Source: Planctomycetota bacterium (lineage in GTDB: Bacteria > Planctomycetota > Planctomycetia > Pirellulales > Pirellulaceae). Taken from it: a DNA stretch of 64,000 nt. Shown here piece by piece: positions 37,954-46,990 of this stretch (the stretch's first letter is position 1; each line of letters opens with the position of its first letter). Location: NCBI GenBank assembly GCA_026692865.1, contig JAPLNI010000031.1:56404-120403 (forward strand). The letters are read 5' to 3'. The translations under genes were made by a program, and so were the position numbers. Below the pieces are notes generated by a model, which searched no databases, was not told where the DNA came from, and saw nothing but the letters and a program-made list of their open reading frames with translations.

Positions 37954-39528
37954 CTAACACGAAGCCAACTCAAGTCGCATCATGAGCTCATGAATCGCTT
38001 TCAGACTTACGTCGGATTCCAAGTCTTTTACAAATTGGCCCCGAAATAGAAAAGCCACTTTGTCTTTCGTCGACGAGATGTATTCGACTACCCAATCGAT
38101 TTTGATTTGCTTATCCAGACAAAATCGCAAGAGCCTCTCCCGGCTTTTCTCGAAAGATCGATTATCCGCAGTCGTGAGGAATCGGCGAATGGATTCAGAA
38201 ACTCGGGTGTCGATAGGGGATTTAACTGTGTCCGAATTTTGCTGACCCAATCGTTCCCAACAATCTTCGTCGTTGTTCGAGGTGTAGATGTTGATTACGC
38301 GTGATAATGAGCTCTTGATAAAGTTCAGAAGTCGCGGGCTGTCTTTCGCAAGCCCATCAAAGACAGTCATAAAGTAAGAGATGTCCTTTGAAGTCTGAAC
38401 CAACCAAGCCGCAGCCCTGTTTGCATAAAGAGGATCGATTCCATTCCACATCGACGGGACAAGATTCAGAAGCGGGTGCCATTCGGGTCTTTCTGCGTTG
38501 ACCTTTTGAAACTCTAGAATGATTTGTTTCAGATAATCAATCTGCGTAAGATACTCTTCAAAGCTGGACCGCAAGCCGCTGTCGAGTTCTAGGTTCGATA
38601 GGATTTCATCGCATCGAATTCGAACTTCTGGGTCCGTCGACCACATGAGAAAATTGATTGCAGTGATGGTAACCCCATCCCATGTGTCGCGACGCTCAAA
38701 GTATCGTTCGCTAAACAATTGGTAGTCTAAAAGTATCTGTTGATGATCGTGAATTTGACAAGCAGCCTCCCATCGAATGCGAAGCAACTCCGAAAGGTTG
38801 TAAAGCGAATTCCCTTTCCGAAAGCATTTGTTGAGATCGATCGCAGACGATAAGCCTGGATGTGCGATAAGCTCGGTTCTTGCAACATTCATGGCTGTTG
38901 GCAAGTCTAAGAACCGGTGGAGATTTTCTAGCAAACACCTGGCGGCTTCGTCACTGTTCGGATTTGGAGATTTGGTCTTTCTAAGCCAATATTCAATTAG
39001 GCAAATTTTTGTCTTTAAATCTTCGGGCCAAGCTGATTCACGAATCGCATCTAAGGCGCTCTCAATCCCATCGCTTTTTGCAAGCTCCCACAGTCTCTTG
39101 GTCGGATCTTCGTAGGCATGTTTTGAAAAGGGCTGCTCGTCGTTGCGAATTCGGCCCGTGAAAGTCCCAGACGGGGAAGCTCCAGACTGGGAACCGCTTG
39201 GCTTAGAGCCGCTGAGCTCCGAGCTATTGATTTCATCGCTGTCCTGCTCGTCACGTTCGTTGGGCCGCGAACGAGTCTTGTTTGCAAGGAATCGTGACGA
39301 CTGTATTTCTCTTTCCCTGTCCCATGAAGTCGTATTGTTGTTTATTTGATCAAACGCCTCTCGTAGCAGCCGAAACTGCTCGGGGAAATGCTCGGGTTTA
39401 AATTGTTTAATGAGACGTGTGTACGCTCTCTTTACTTCCTTGGGATCGGCACCCACGGGGACATTAAAAAGTTTATATGGATCCGAGGGCCACAGCTTGT
39501 AGTCCTCCGGAAGATCGCTACTGTTCAT
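37954..39528 (-). CDS. J-domain-like protein lacking the HPD motif
   Basis: A 524-residue soluble protein. Residues about 17-64 align with a J domain (YKLFNVPVGADPKEVKRAYT, then LREAFDQI), but the loop that should carry HPD reads KPE (QFKPEHFPE). HPD is needed to stimulate Hsp70 ATPase in known J proteins, so it would be a J-like protein. A polar linker follows, then a long alpha-helical region with no recognised domain. It is the last gene of a three-gene minus-strand unit with a membrane protein (overlap 11 nt) and an Hsp70. This context strengthens the J-like assignment. Function is inferred. Confidence 0.72.
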   Translation of the reverse strand: MNSSDLPEDYKLWPSDPYKLFNVPVGADPKEVKRAYTRLIKQFKPEHFPEQFRLLREAFDQINNNTTSWDREREIQSSRFLANKTRSRPNERDEQDSDEINSSELSGSKPSGSQSGASPSGTFTGRIRNDEQPFSKHAYEDPTKRLWELAKSDGIESALDAIRESAWPEDLKTKICLIEYWLRKTKSPNPNSDEAARCLLENLHRFLDLPTAMNVARTELIAHPGLSSAIDLNKCFRKGNSLYNLSELLRIRWEAACQIHDHQQILLDYQLFSERYFERRDTWDGVTITAINFLMWSTDPEVRIRCDEILSNLELDSGLRSSFEEYLTQIDYLKQIILEFQKVNAERPEWHPLLNLVPSMWNGIDPLYANRAAAWLVQTSKDISYFMTVFDGLAKDSPRLLNFIKSSLSRVINIYTSNNDEDCWERLGQQNSDTVKSPIDTRVSESIRRFLTTADNRSFEKSRERLLRFCLDKQIKIDWVVEYISSTKDKVAFLFRGQFVKDLESDVSLKAIHELMMRLELASC

Positions 39529-40807
39529 TCTCAGTATCCTTGGACTGGTCTAGTAAGGGTAGTCTTAAGGCGTTTTTATCCGCTTGTCTCTTTTCGTCGT
39601 AAGACTTCGCGATTTGGTCTCCTTCAAGTGCTCGCCAACGAGCAAAGAATCGAAGTCGCATCTCATAGACTTCTCTTTTAATCGGATCCACTGGAGGAGT
39701 CGTTGCCACTTGGTCCGCGTCTGCCGCCAACGCACCATCGGGCGAACCGAGTAGCTTCCGCAAGGACTTCTCAAAAGCATCCAGGCCTGCCATACCTTCC
39801 GCAACCGCCAACGTTTCCCATTTCTTTCTGTAGTTGGCCATCGTGGCGAGCAATCCTTCGGGAGCTGGCATCATCTTCAGTTCGTTCACATGTTTTTCAG
39901 GCTGCAACAACAAGTCTTCTACAAGCAGTTGAAGATTTGGTGGTACCTTCAATCCTGATTCTTGTTTCTGCTCCTTACCGAGTCCTAAAATTGTTGATGT
40001 TGATTGGTTCTGCGATACCTTAGCCGATTCGCGAAAGGTGGTGACAACTGCGTTCAGTATAAGGAAAGTAAAGTAGATCGCTGCGACACCCTTGAAGACC
40101 ATACTGTTGTTTATGCTGGCTCGCATGCGTGCAAAACTTGCGCGTCGTAGCGTCGTTTTCTCTTGCGATCGAAATTGCTTTTGGTCTAAGCGATACTTGG
40201 AAACCCGAAGGAAAAGTTCGGGGGCGATTTGATTGATTTGCGGGCAATGGTTTCGAATGTGGGTAGCAGACTGTTCCCACCTTGCTGGATCCTTGGCTAC
40301 GATCGACATGATCTGATCTAGCCCAGCTCTCCGATTGGCCGGTTTCTCGATCAACACCTTTGCCGCAGACTGCATAAGGAACTTCACATCTGGTGTTAGC
40401 GAGTCGCGTGCAATGGAATTCAGATCGAGCAGTGGTCGAAATATCTCTAAGCGATTGCGAGCGATTGGATTGTGCTGAAGTGATTTCTCCAATGAAGCGA
40501 ATCGCGTTCTTCGTTGATTGGGAGGTAGATCCAGGAAGCTTCCAACAAAGGAGCGTAATTGTTCAGATAGAACTTCGATAGACTCCCAATCGGAAGCTTT
40601 CGTTGCTGAATTCCAATTCAACTCATCCCCTCGAGAGACTTGGTAGGCAAGCCATTTCTTGTGGCCTGTATTTTCAACTGATTCTTCAAGCTGGCTTAGC
40701 CACAATCGATCCGTCTCGTCCAAAGACCGATTTGAATCGATAGGAAAATACTGAGCTGCCCAAAGGCTCGGTGAGTCGATTGGCGTTTGTGGATCTACCG
40801 CACTCAT
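39518..40807 (-). CDS. Single-pass membrane protein of the Hsp70 operon
   Basis: A 429-residue protein that I do not recognise. It has one clear membrane segment at about 238-258 (FKGVAAIYFTFLILNAVVTTF), a helical N-terminal domain with SLDETDRLWLSQLEE, and a charged C-terminal domain ending in acidic/Gln residues. It lies 82 bp downstream of the Hsp70 start frame's stop and overlaps the J-like gene by 11 nt. It may anchor the Hsp70/J-like pair at the membrane, but this is only inferred from context. Confidence 0.62.
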   Translation of the reverse strand: MSAVDPQTPIDSPSLWAAQYFPIDSNRSLDETDRLWLSQLEESVENTGHKKWLAYQVSRGDELNWNSATKASDWESIEVLSEQLRSFVGSFLDLPPNQRRTRFASLEKSLQHNPIARNRLEIFRPLLDLNSIARDSLTPDVKFLMQSAAKVLIEKPANRRAGLDQIMSIVAKDPARWEQSATHIRNHCPQINQIAPELFLRVSKYRLDQKQFRSQEKTTLRRASFARMRASINNSMVFKGVAAIYFTFLILNAVVTTFRESAKVSQNQSTSTILGLGKEQKQESGLKVPPNLQLLVEDLLLQPEKHVNELKMMPAPEGLLATMANYRKKWETLAVAEGMAGLDAFEKSLRKLLGSPDGALAADADQVATTPPVDPIKREVYEMRLRFFARWRALEGDQIAKSYDEKRQADKNALRLPLLDQSKDTENEQ

Positions 40808-40889
40808 GGAGATGAAATGTTGGTTGCGTTTATAATCAAGCGAGAAATGGAAAATCGACCGATTGAAAGTCGCAACCCACGACGCATTA

Positions 40890-42632
40890 CTACCACGGAT
40901 TGTAGCTATCTATTTCCGAGTCGCCATCGTTCTCGAGAATGTCTAGTGTTCTATCGAGTAATTCACGGAACTCGGCAATCGCGTGCTTCTCCTGAAGTTC
41001 CATCGCCCCTTCGAATCCCTCGATCAGTTGTCCGAGTTGATTTCGAGCGTGCGGCGGAAGCTCCTTAAAGAGTCGTTCTGCTCGCTTCATCACTGCATCG
41101 TTTGCTGCCTCGTCACGAGGATGAATTTTCAGGCTTTGCATCTGTGTAATTGCGGAACGAATCTGGGCGGGGGAGAGTGATTTCGAATACTGCGTAATAA
41201 CGTGCGAGACTTTCTTGCCAGTGGTTACGATGGTGGCTTCGATTTCCAAAATTCCGTTTAAATCATAAGTAAAACGAATATCAATTTCCTGACCGGCTGG
41301 TCCCAAAGGGATGTCCGTTACTTCAAATCGACCGATCTGCAGATTGTCCTTAACCATCCGACTTTCGCCTTGGTAGACCTGTATTTCGATTGCTCGTTGA
41401 TTTGGCCGCATGGTACTAACTCTATCCACGCGTGAAACGGGGATTGTTGTGTTGCGATTGATGATTGGCATGAAGTACCCAGACATGGGTTGGTCGCCAA
41501 TTGTCTTATTGATCGAGATTCCGAGCGTAAACGGACAAACATCGGTCACTACTAAATCATTCACGATCGCATCTCCCGAGAAGAGACTTGCTTGGACAGC
41601 CGCTCCGAGGGCAACGACTTCGTCAGGGTTGAGATGCGACTGTGGCTTTTTGGCAAATATCTTTTGTATCCGATCGACGACTGCCCGCATTCGCGTAGCT
41701 CCGCCGACCAACAAAATTTGATCTATATCGTCACGGGTAAGTCTGGCATCACCCAAGGCCCGTCGGATAGGAGAATCAATCCGCTGAAGAATTCTATCCG
41801 TCCAAGCGTCAAAGTCATCGACGGTTACTGCGATTGAGTCATTGCCTTCATCGAAGTCACCTTCTATGTTGGGCATACGAACGGCAACTTGAAATTCTTG
41901 GGATAGCTTTCTCTTTGCAAGTTCGCATTGTTGCATCAAACGCGACACCATACGCGGATGCTTAAGCTCTGCTTGTTCAATGGACATCGACTTTTGCTTT
42001 AACAAATTCGATGCGATACAAGTCGTAAAATCTTCTCCTCCCAAAAAGCATTCACCGGAAGAAGCCTTTACTTCCAAAGCACCGTCGAAAACTTCCACTA
42101 TCGACACGTCAAAAGTTCCTCCACCCAAGTCGAATATCATAAGTACGCGGTCTCCTCGGCCATCGTGCATCCCGTAAGCAAGAGCAGCGGAGGTAGGCTC
42201 GTTCAAAATCCTCTTAACATCGAATCCAGCAATCTGTCCTGCCGCGATAGTTGCCTTTCGTTGGTTGTCATTAAAGTAAGCGGGAACGGTAATTACCGCT
42301 TCGTGAATTTTGGTTCCAAAAAACGCTTCGGCATCATGCTTAAGCGAGGTTAAAACCATCGAGGATAGTTGTTCAGGTGAGAATGTCTGAGACCCAATCC
42401 TGGTAAGCTTCTCCATACCCATATAGCGTTTAAACAGCGACGTGCACCGCGTTGGCTCTAAGACTTGATAGTCTCTTGCCGCTCGTCCCACCAGCAATTT
42501 TCCAGTGGTATCTATTCCAACAACCGATGGAGTAAGAAATTCACCGACCGCATTGGGAATAAGCTTCGGACCATCCTGCCCCATATAAGCAGCAGCCGAA
42601 TTGGTTGTCCCTAAGTCTATTCCGATGATCAT
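40890..42632 (-). CDS. HscC-like short Hsp70 chaperone
   Basis: About 580 residues, shorter than DnaK (about 640) and close to HscC. The ATPase domain shows IIGIDLGTTNS, VPAYFNDNQRKAT, NEPTSAALAYG, FDLGGGTFDVSIVEV and LLVGGATRMRAV. The substrate-binding domain is present, but the helical lid is short and the C-terminus (DSEIDSYNPW) has no EEVD-type tail. The ATG at 42632 is chosen because homologues begin directly with the IIGIDLGTT motif; a GTG four codons upstream is possible. It heads a unit with a membrane protein and a J-like protein, an arrangement that recalls hscC with djlB/djlC in enterobacteria. The partners are not assigned by homology. Confidence 0.87.
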   Translation of the reverse strand: MIIGIDLGTTNSAAAYMGQDGPKLIPNAVGEFLTPSVVGIDTTGKLLVGRAARDYQVLEPTRCTSLFKRYMGMEKLTRIGSQTFSPEQLSSMVLTSLKHDAEAFFGTKIHEAVITVPAYFNDNQRKATIAAGQIAGFDVKRILNEPTSAALAYGMHDGRGDRVLMIFDLGGGTFDVSIVEVFDGALEVKASSGECFLGGEDFTTCIASNLLKQKSMSIEQAELKHPRMVSRLMQQCELAKRKLSQEFQVAVRMPNIEGDFDEGNDSIAVTVDDFDAWTDRILQRIDSPIRRALGDARLTRDDIDQILLVGGATRMRAVVDRIQKIFAKKPQSHLNPDEVVALGAAVQASLFSGDAIVNDLVVTDVCPFTLGISINKTIGDQPMSGYFMPIINRNTTIPVSRVDRVSTMRPNQRAIEIQVYQGESRMVKDNLQIGRFEVTDIPLGPAGQEIDIRFTYDLNGILEIEATIVTTGKKVSHVITQYSKSLSPAQIRSAITQMQSLKIHPRDEAANDAVMKRAERLFKELPPHARNQLGQLIEGFEGAMELQEKHAIAEFRELLDRTLDILENDGDSEIDSYNPW

Positions 42633-42721
42633 CTGTGCCACCACAAAACTAGTTTCAGAGTCTGCCCGTGCATCTGCAAAGGACTCACTCGCAGCCCTGA
42701 TTCTAAATCTATGAAAGATGG

Positions 42722-42746
42722 AAAACCACCCCGCACCGCCGGGGTG
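42722..42746 (-). terminator. Hairpin plus T-run after the sigma-54 regulator
   Basis: On the minus strand CACCCCG pairs with CGGGGTG (42727-42746), followed by GTTTTCC. It lies between the regulator stop (42852) and the Hsp70 gene and looks like a rho-independent terminator. Confidence 0.55.
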
Positions 42747-42851
42747 ATGAAATGCGCATTTTTACTTAGCGTTAGGCATTAACTTTAAAGTTGCAATTTT
42801 TCATGGTTTTCGGGCCAATGGCCCAGCCGTTTGCCTAGCTCGGGGTGACGC

Positions 42852-44981
42852 CTATTCTTCGTACTTCTTTAGCTTTCGATCGAGGGTGGATCTTTCGATG
42901 CCAAGGATCGCGGCGGCTCGGCTTTTTTGGCCTTCGGTGTAACGTAGTGTTGCGAGAATATGATCGCGTTCGAGTTCTTCGAGCTGCTTTTCGCGATATG
43001 AGAAATCTGAGTTGATAGACTCAGAGGGAGATACATTCGCTGCTTCTTGCTTTTCTTCGTTTAACTTTTCTTCGTCGGAAAGATGGATCGATGAAAGAGC
43101 CAAGTCGTCGGGTTCGGCGAGCGTGTGAACTGACAAGACGTGTGCCCGTTCAATGGCGTTGCGGAGTTCGCGAATGTTTCCTGGCCATCGATAGCCTTGC
43201 ATGATTGCTCGTGTTTGTTCTGAGAAGCCCGTTGGTCCCAAGGCGGATCGTTGTCGGAAGGTTGCCAAAAAGTGTTCGGCAAGTGGCAAAATGTCTTCTG
43301 GTCGTTGCCTTAGACTTGGAAGGATAATTTCGACAACTCGCAATCGGAAATACAAGTCAGATCGAAAGGACTTTTCGCGAATAGCTTCTTCCAAGTCGCG
43401 ATTGGTAGCCGCGATGACTCGCACATCAACCGAAAGCAATTTACTTCCGCCGACACGTTCGAAACTCTGGTTTTCGAGTGCTCGTAAAAATTTGACTTGT
43501 ATCTCAGCGGACATCTCACCGACTTCATCCAAAAAAATAGTTCCACCGTCGGCAAGTTCGAACTTACCAAGTCGGCGATCGGTCGCGCCGGTGAAGGCAC
43601 CTTTTTCATGGCCGAAGAGTTCACTTTCGAGAAGCTGTGAAGCGAGAGCTCCGCAGTTGATTGCGATGAATGGTCCGTCGCTTCGCGTGCTTTGACGATG
43701 GATTTCGCGAGCGGCGAGTTCCTTGCCAACGCCACTTTCGCCTCGCAGAAGGACCGTAGCATGCGTAGGAGCAACACGTGCGAGTTGGCTTTTCAATTTG
43801 ATGATTGCCGGTGATGAACCAATCATGCTGGAATCGGTTTGATGATCGTATAGCTGCGACTTGAGAGCCAGAACTTGCTTCTGAGTTGCTTGGAGCTTCT
43901 TTTCGATTTGTTTTTGTCGCGATAGTTGTTGGTATGCAATTGTCAAAAGCTGAGTTGCCAACGCTGCGATCTCAAGCGCGTCGGACTGCAGGCTCGGTTC
44001 GTCATCGCGAGCGTAAAGATGCAGAAGAGCCCAAGAAGGTTTCGCCTCTTTTACTTTTTCTAATTTGTCTCCGCTTAACTTGTCATGGTCCGAGTTGTCT
44101 CGCAGTGGAATTGGTGCGCAGAGAACGGTTTGCGTCGAGATTGCTTGGCTGGCTTGGGCTGACTCGGATTGATTTCCAAAGATCGGATCGTTTTGGATGT
44201 TGCGAGCGAGCACCGCTTGGCTATTTGTGAGAACATGCTTTGCAAGAAGTTCGCTGACTCGACGATAGGCTTTTCCGGGACGCTCGCTGGCGCAGATGAT
44301 TGCGAGTCTAAGGGATTGGGCAGACGATGCAGGAGTATTAAGGAGCGTTTTAGAAGAGAAGGCTTTCGAGGGCACAGATAACACAAAGTCTGAATCGACA
44401 CGCATAATTGCGCCTGCTTGGATCTTGAGTTCTCGAAGCAGGCTCTCCAGAACGACTTCGCAGGCTTGTTCCCAGCTAGATTGCTGAGCGAGTTTATAGG
44501 CAAGGTTGACCATCCATGCGCGGGGCTGTTTGGAGTCGATAATCGTTGGAGGCAAGTTGATTTCTTGGGTGTGCGAAATGCTTTGCTGGAGCGAAGCGTT
44601 TTCTCCTAAAGCATCCGAAAGTGGACCAGCAGCATTTGGTTCGTTTGGAAAAACCGAATCCAGGGATTCGACGAACGACATGCTTACACCAGCGACTTGT
44701 ATAACCTGGCCTGTTTGCAATGAATGTACCGATTGCACAGAGGTTCCGTCCACGAATGTCCCGTTCCGCGAACCCAGATCACGTACTTTCCAAGCCTCAT
44801 TTTCGTAGAAAACTTCGGCATGACGTCGGCTGGAGCGATCGTCGGCAATCACGATGGCGTTTTTCGAAGACCGACCGATTACCAGCGGTTGAGTCGGAAT
44901 CAACCGGAAAACGTCCGACCAACGTCCGCCATTACGCAAGATTAGGTAAGCAGAACCCTGATTTTGTTGCATCGCGGTCAT
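42852..44981 (-). CDS. FHA-GAF-sigma54 activator (Fis-type HTH)
   Basis: A 709-residue regulator. It has an N-terminal FHA domain (about 20-105, with GRSSKN, RRHAEVF and SRNGTFVDG) and a GAF-like region (about 160-350). The AAA+ domain has Walker A GESGVGKE (414-421), GAFTGA (461-466) and Walker [10 protein letters not shown] (481-489). A C-terminal Fis helix-turn-helix follows ([20 protein letters not shown]). FHA binds phosphothreonine, so input from one of the Ser/Thr kinases is plausible. It would activate sigma-54 promoters from upstream sites. The Hsp70 operon lies directly downstream on the same strand, but I found no clear -24/-12 promoter there. Confidence 0.93.
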   Translation of the reverse strand: MTAMQQNQGSAYLILRNGGRWSDVFRLIPTQPLVIGRSSKNAIVIADDRSSRRHAEVFYENEAWKVRDLGSRNGTFVDGTSVQSVHSLQTGQVIQVAGVSMSFVESLDSVFPNEPNAAGPLSDALGENASLQQSISHTQEINLPPTIIDSKQPRAWMVNLAYKLAQQSSWEQACEVVLESLLRELKIQAGAIMRVDSDFVLSVPSKAFSSKTLLNTPASSAQSLRLAIICASERPGKAYRRVSELLAKHVLTNSQAVLARNIQNDPIFGNQSESAQASQAISTQTVLCAPIPLRDNSDHDKLSGDKLEKVKEAKPSWALLHLYARDDEPSLQSDALEIAALATQLLTIAYQQLSRQKQIEKKLQATQKQVLALKSQLYDHQTDSSMIGSSPAIIKLKSQLARVAPTHATVLLRGESGVGKELAAREIHRQSTRSDGPFIAINCGALASQLLESELFGHEKGAFTGATDRRLGKFELADGGTIFLDEVGEMSAEIQVKFLRALENQSFERVGGSKLLSVDVRVIAATNRDLEEAIREKSFRSDLYFRLRVVEIILPSLRQRPEDILPLAEHFLATFRQRSALGPTGFSEQTRAIMQGYRWPGNIRELRNAIERAHVLSVHTLAEPDDLALSSIHLSDEEKLNEEKQEAANVSPSESINSDFSYREKQLEELERDHILATLRYTEGQKSRAAAILGIERSTLDRKLKKYEE

Positions 44982-45158
44982 TACCGAAGTATTCTTAAAT
45001 GGGGCGGTTCTCGGAAACGCAGCTATAATAATGACTAACCCACAAAAACGAGCACAATCACGAGAGTTACTTTCGACTCTTGTTGATCATCTCGTTCAAT
45101 ATTCGATCCATCATTCAGTTCAATAGTAATCGATCACGACCTGATCAGGAGTCCTGCA

Positions 45159-46562
45159 ATGCGAGCTCACTTGTGCTTTACCCGACTTTTCTGTGGAAAT
45201 CCAATCCGGAGAAGTCATCGCGCATGGGCAGTTGGATGTGCGACGATGCTTTTCGGTCTTTTGTCGACCGATGCGCAGGCTCAATTTTTCAATAACGGAG
45301 TTCAACGACAGATCGGTGGTGTAAGCGTTGATGCTGACGGTGTCGTTCGCGGCGCCCAAGTGGAAGATCAAGCTGCAGTCCTCTCGAAGTTGCGAGAGAA
45401 CCTAGCTGGCGGCAAAGGAGCGTTCGCAGAGAAATCCAAACTGCGAATGATTTCGCTCAAAGCAATCCAAGCTGCAATGGTCGAAGCGGCTAAGACTGGC
45501 AAGCCACTTGCTGAGGAAGTTTTGCTGCTGGGCGGTTTAACGCAAATTGAAATGGTCTTCGTTTATCCTGATAAGCAAGATATTGTGATCGCGGGACCTT
45601 CCGAAGCCTGGACAATTGCTAAAGATGGATCGATCGTCGGTAAAGACAGTGGTCGAGCGATTGTATATCTCGAGGATCTTGTCACCGCGTTTCAGTCCGT
45701 CGACACAGCTCGCACCGAAGGCATCACCTGCTCGATTGATCCAACACCAGAAGGATCGCAACGACTCAATGCTCTCTTAGACAACGTCAAGACAGGACCT
45801 GGTTTCAACCCAGCGAGTATAGAACCAGCGATGCGAGAAGCCTTTGGTCTTCAAGTAGTCTCGCTAACGGGGCTACCAAAAACAAGTCACATGGCACGGA
45901 TTATTTTCGCAGCAGACTACCAAATGAAGCGATACGGTATGAACCTTGCTGAGCCGCCTGTAAAGGGTTTGCCAAGCTACATTGAAATGATTCGAAGCCG
46001 TTCTGTTTCCGCTCCTCAGTCACGATGGTGGATGGCATGCGATTACGATGCAGTTCAACATAGCCAAGACGGATTGGCGTGGAAGCTATCGGGGCGAGGA
46101 ATCAAGACCCTCACCGAAGCGGAAGTGGTTGCGAATGATGGAAGCCGCAAGCAAACCGGTAAGAAGGACGCTCTGGCTCAAAAGTGGGCAGACATGTTCA
46201 CAGATAAGATGGACGAGCTAAGCACAAAGGACCCCATATTTGGTGAACTTCAAAATGTGATGGATACTTGCGTCGTCGCTGCGATCGTTCGCGGCCGTGA
46301 CTTAGAAGCGAAGTCAGGATTGGATTTATCGGTACTCAGCGGTAAGACTCCGTCAGTTACTCCTAGCAACCTCAACACGCCGAGCCAAATCGAACCTCAG
46401 TGCAGCTTCCTCAAGACCTCTGCTGGTTGGGTCGTTACTACCAGCGGCGGCGTGTCAGTAGACTCGTGGTCGGTAGCATCCAAGACCGAAGTCAACGATG
46501 AACTCGCAAGCGTAAGAACTTCCGTAGAACGACCAGAGAGCGATTCGTGGACTTGGAAGTAG
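45159..46562 (+). CDS. Exported DUF1598 protein
   Basis: A 467-residue exported protein of the DUF1598 family known from planctomycetes. The signal region (AWAVGCATMLFGLLSTDAQAQ) follows a basic N-terminus. Landmarks are GGVSVDADGVVRGAQVED, LLLGGLTQIEMVFVYPD, DIVIAGPSEAW, SARTEGIxC-like text (TARTEGITCSIDPTPEG) and MARIIFAADYQMKRYGM. AGGAG (45147-45151) lies 7 nt before the ATG. Function unknown. It is divergent from the sigma-54 regulator, and a strong hairpin follows its stop. Confidence 0.87.
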   Translation: MRAHLCFTRLFCGNPIRRSHRAWAVGCATMLFGLLSTDAQAQFFNNGVQRQIGGVSVDADGVVRGAQVEDQAAVLSKLRENLAGGKGAFAEKSKLRMISLKAIQAAMVEAAKTGKPLAEEVLLLGGLTQIEMVFVYPDKQDIVIAGPSEAWTIAKDGSIVGKDSGRAIVYLEDLVTAFQSVDTARTEGITCSIDPTPEGSQRLNALLDNVKTGPGFNPASIEPAMREAFGLQVVSLTGLPKTSHMARIIFAADYQMKRYGMNLAEPPVKGLPSYIEMIRSRSVSAPQSRWWMACDYDAVQHSQDGLAWKLSGRGIKTLTEAEVVANDGSRKQTGKKDALAQKWADMFTDKMDELSTKDPIFGELQNVMDTCVVAAIVRGRDLEAKSGLDLSVLSGKTPSVTPSNLNTPSQIEPQCSFLKTSAGWVVTTSGGVSVDSWSVASKTEVNDELASVRTSVERPESDSWTWK

Positions 46563-46594
46563 GTCGCACGAGTTCAGTTCTAAGTAACGTATAA

Positions 46595-46665
46595 TCAGCC
46601 GCCTGGCGTCAGCCTGCGGTTTTCATTGCGATTTCATTAACCGCAGGCTGACGCCAGGTGGCTGA
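46595..46665 (+). repeat. 27-bp stem hairpin between convergent genes
   Basis: The left arm 46595-46621 and right arm 46639-46665 pair over 27 bp with one G-T wobble and a 17-nt loop. The core is CTGGCGTCAGCCTGCGGTT. It lies between the DUF1598 gene (plus) and the P-II gene (minus). No T-run follows, so it looks more like a REP-type element or a bidirectional transcript end than a classical terminator. Confidence 0.85.
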
Positions 46666-46678
46666 TGGATAATCCAGG

Positions 46679-46990
46679 CTAGGTCATGTCGATTTGTTCC
46701 GCGATCGACTGAATCCAGATTTTACCATCGCCCATGCGACCCGTTCTGGCTGCTTCGATTAAGCAGTCAACAACTTCATTGACGCGATAGTCATCTACCC
46801 ACATCGTGATTTCTACTTTTGGCAAGAACGCGAGTTCGAACTCGGTGTCACGATACTGTTCTAGATAATCTTTCTGCCTTCCAAAGCCCTTCACCTCGAC
46901 TACTTGGACTGCTTCCAAAGGTGCCAATCGAAGGCTTTCAAAGATTTTGTCGACTAGGAAAGGTCGAACGACAGCGACAACGCACTTCAT
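46679..46990 (-). CDS. P-II family signal protein with Phe at position 51
   Basis: A 103-residue GlnB/GlnK-type trimer subunit. It has the conserved VEVKGFGRQKDY and FLPKVEITMWV around the T-loop and GRMGDGKIW in the B-loop. P-II proteins sense 2-oxoglutarate, ATP and ADP and control nitrogen or carbon enzymes. The uridylylation Tyr51 is replaced by Phe (TEF in place of AEY), so this copy cannot be uridylylated there. Its ATG overlaps the stop of the PPK2 gene by 4 nt (ATGA), so it is co-translated with it. No amt transporter is adjacent. Confidence 0.93.
   Translation of the reverse strand: MKCVVAVVRPFLVDKIFESLRLAPLEAVQVVEVKGFGRQKDYLEQYRDTEFELAFLPKVEITMWVDDYRVNEVVDCLIEAARTGRMGDGKIWIQSIAEQIDMT

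Noticed and set aside
37954..39528. Canonical DnaJ co-chaperone
   Set aside because: The HPD tripeptide is replaced by KPE and there are no zinc-finger repeats, so it is called J-like only.
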